From: Chlamydiota bacterium
GTDB lineage: Bacteria; Chlamydiota; Chlamydiia; Chlamydiales; SM23-39
Assembly: GCA_021772165.1 (NCBI GenBank)
Contig: JAJFMM010000120.1
Location: 1 to 13,946, forward strand
Reading direction: 5' to 3'
DNA: 13,946 nucleotides
In this document: positions 13,731 to 13,946 of the stretch, piece after piece
Numbering within the stretch: the first letter of the stretch is position 1
How the letters are laid out: each line of letters begins with the position of its first letter
Program-made: the position numbers and the translations under genes
Notes under the pieces: generated by a model
The model's database searches: none
The model's input: only the letters and a program-made list of their open reading frames with translations
Told to the model about the DNA's origin: nothing

Positions 13731-13946
13731 TTGGCTCAATGTCCTTGATTCTTATGAAATTGGCGCTGATATCGAAATCATACGGGACTATCTCGTCGTA
13801 TGAGTATTTCTTGAGCACTGGATAGCCGTTCTCGTAGTAGCACTTGGCAATCAGCTCACTGCAAATGAACTTCTTCTTGTTTCCAACCTGCTTGCTGGTG
13901 GCCTTTCTGCCAGTGAATATCATTCTCAACAGGCTGAACAAAGCCC
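13723..13946 (-). CDS. C-terminal part of probable permuted papain-like (YiiX/YaeF-type) cysteine hydrolase
   Basis: Open from the right window edge, so only the last about 74 codons are seen; a TTG at 13941-13939 is probably an internal codon rather than the start. The segment KFICSELIAKCYYENGYPV carries the 'CSELva.ay...G' motif of permuted NlpC/P60-papain-like amidases such as YiiX, in which the catalytic Cys lies near the C-terminus and the His lies earlier, outside this window. The part after it (YSYDEIVPYDFDISANFIRI) fits the closing strands, often 'i.P.dl..s..f..v'. Members occur in phage head modules. A peptidoglycan or lipid-amide substrate is possible but not shown. The stop is TAA, 50 nt before the next gene. 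Confidence 0.7.
   Translation of the reverse strand, partial: ALFSLLRMIFTGRKATSKQVGNKKKFICSELIAKCYYENGYPVLKKYSYDEIVPYDFDISANFIRIKDIEPIE

Noticed and set aside
1..13946. tRNA genes, CRISPR arrays, insertion sequences, attachment sites, defence genes
   Set aside because: None seen: no spaced direct repeats, no transposase-like or integrase-like frame, no tRNA cloverleaf recognised by eye.

Overview
The window is one continuous late-gene module of a tailed, dsDNA bacteriophage or prophage. All convincing genes lie on the minus strand, so the biological order runs from high to low coordinates. No host gene, integrase, tRNA, CRISPR array or insertion sequence is visible. The absence of a tail-sheath gene between the connector genes and the tail tube points to a siphovirus (long, non-contractile tail). 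The head genes are of the Mu type: an I-like protease/scaffold, a DUF1320 connector and a virion-morphogenesis protein. The tail genes follow the lambda-like logic of tube, G/GT chaperone, tape measure and hub.

Region by region, in transcription order: (1) 13946-13723, the C-terminal end of a probable permuted papain-like (YiiX/YaeF-type) cysteine hydrolase, cut by the window edge. (2) 13672-13271, a small conserved-looking phage protein split by a Lys/Glu linker. (3) 13202-10570, the capsid block: Mu I-like protease fused to a scaffold, a DUF2190-like cement protein and the major capsid protein. (4) 10486-8486, the neck and tail-completion block: small HDGKRY protein, DUF1320 connector, virion-morphogenesis protein, probable tail terminator and a small charged protein. 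(5) 8460-4267, the tail shaft: tube protein, G and T tail-assembly chaperones joined by an A9 frameshift site, and the tape measure. (6) 4264-1, the tip: hub with an inserted beta-sandwich-like domain, a conserved tail protein, a modular fibre or adhesin-like protein carrying a second copy of that domain, and an open frame running off the left edge.

The genes together would build the procapsid, mature it, close and connect the head, and polymerise a tail whose length is set by the tape measure and whose tip carries probable glycan-binding modules.

The organism cannot be named. Nearly every start lacks a Shine-Dalgarno sequence, several leaders carry a repeated WATCAC motif (GTGATW on the plus strand), and TGA is almost absent as a stop codon. 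This suggests a host that initiates largely without Shine-Dalgarno pairing (Bacteroidota, Cyanobacteria and some Patescibacteria are examples), but that is inference. I see no novel defence or catalytic system. The most interesting observations are the -1 frameshift site, the shared domain in two tip proteins, the leader motif, and strong hairpins just after the capsid and tail-tube genes.
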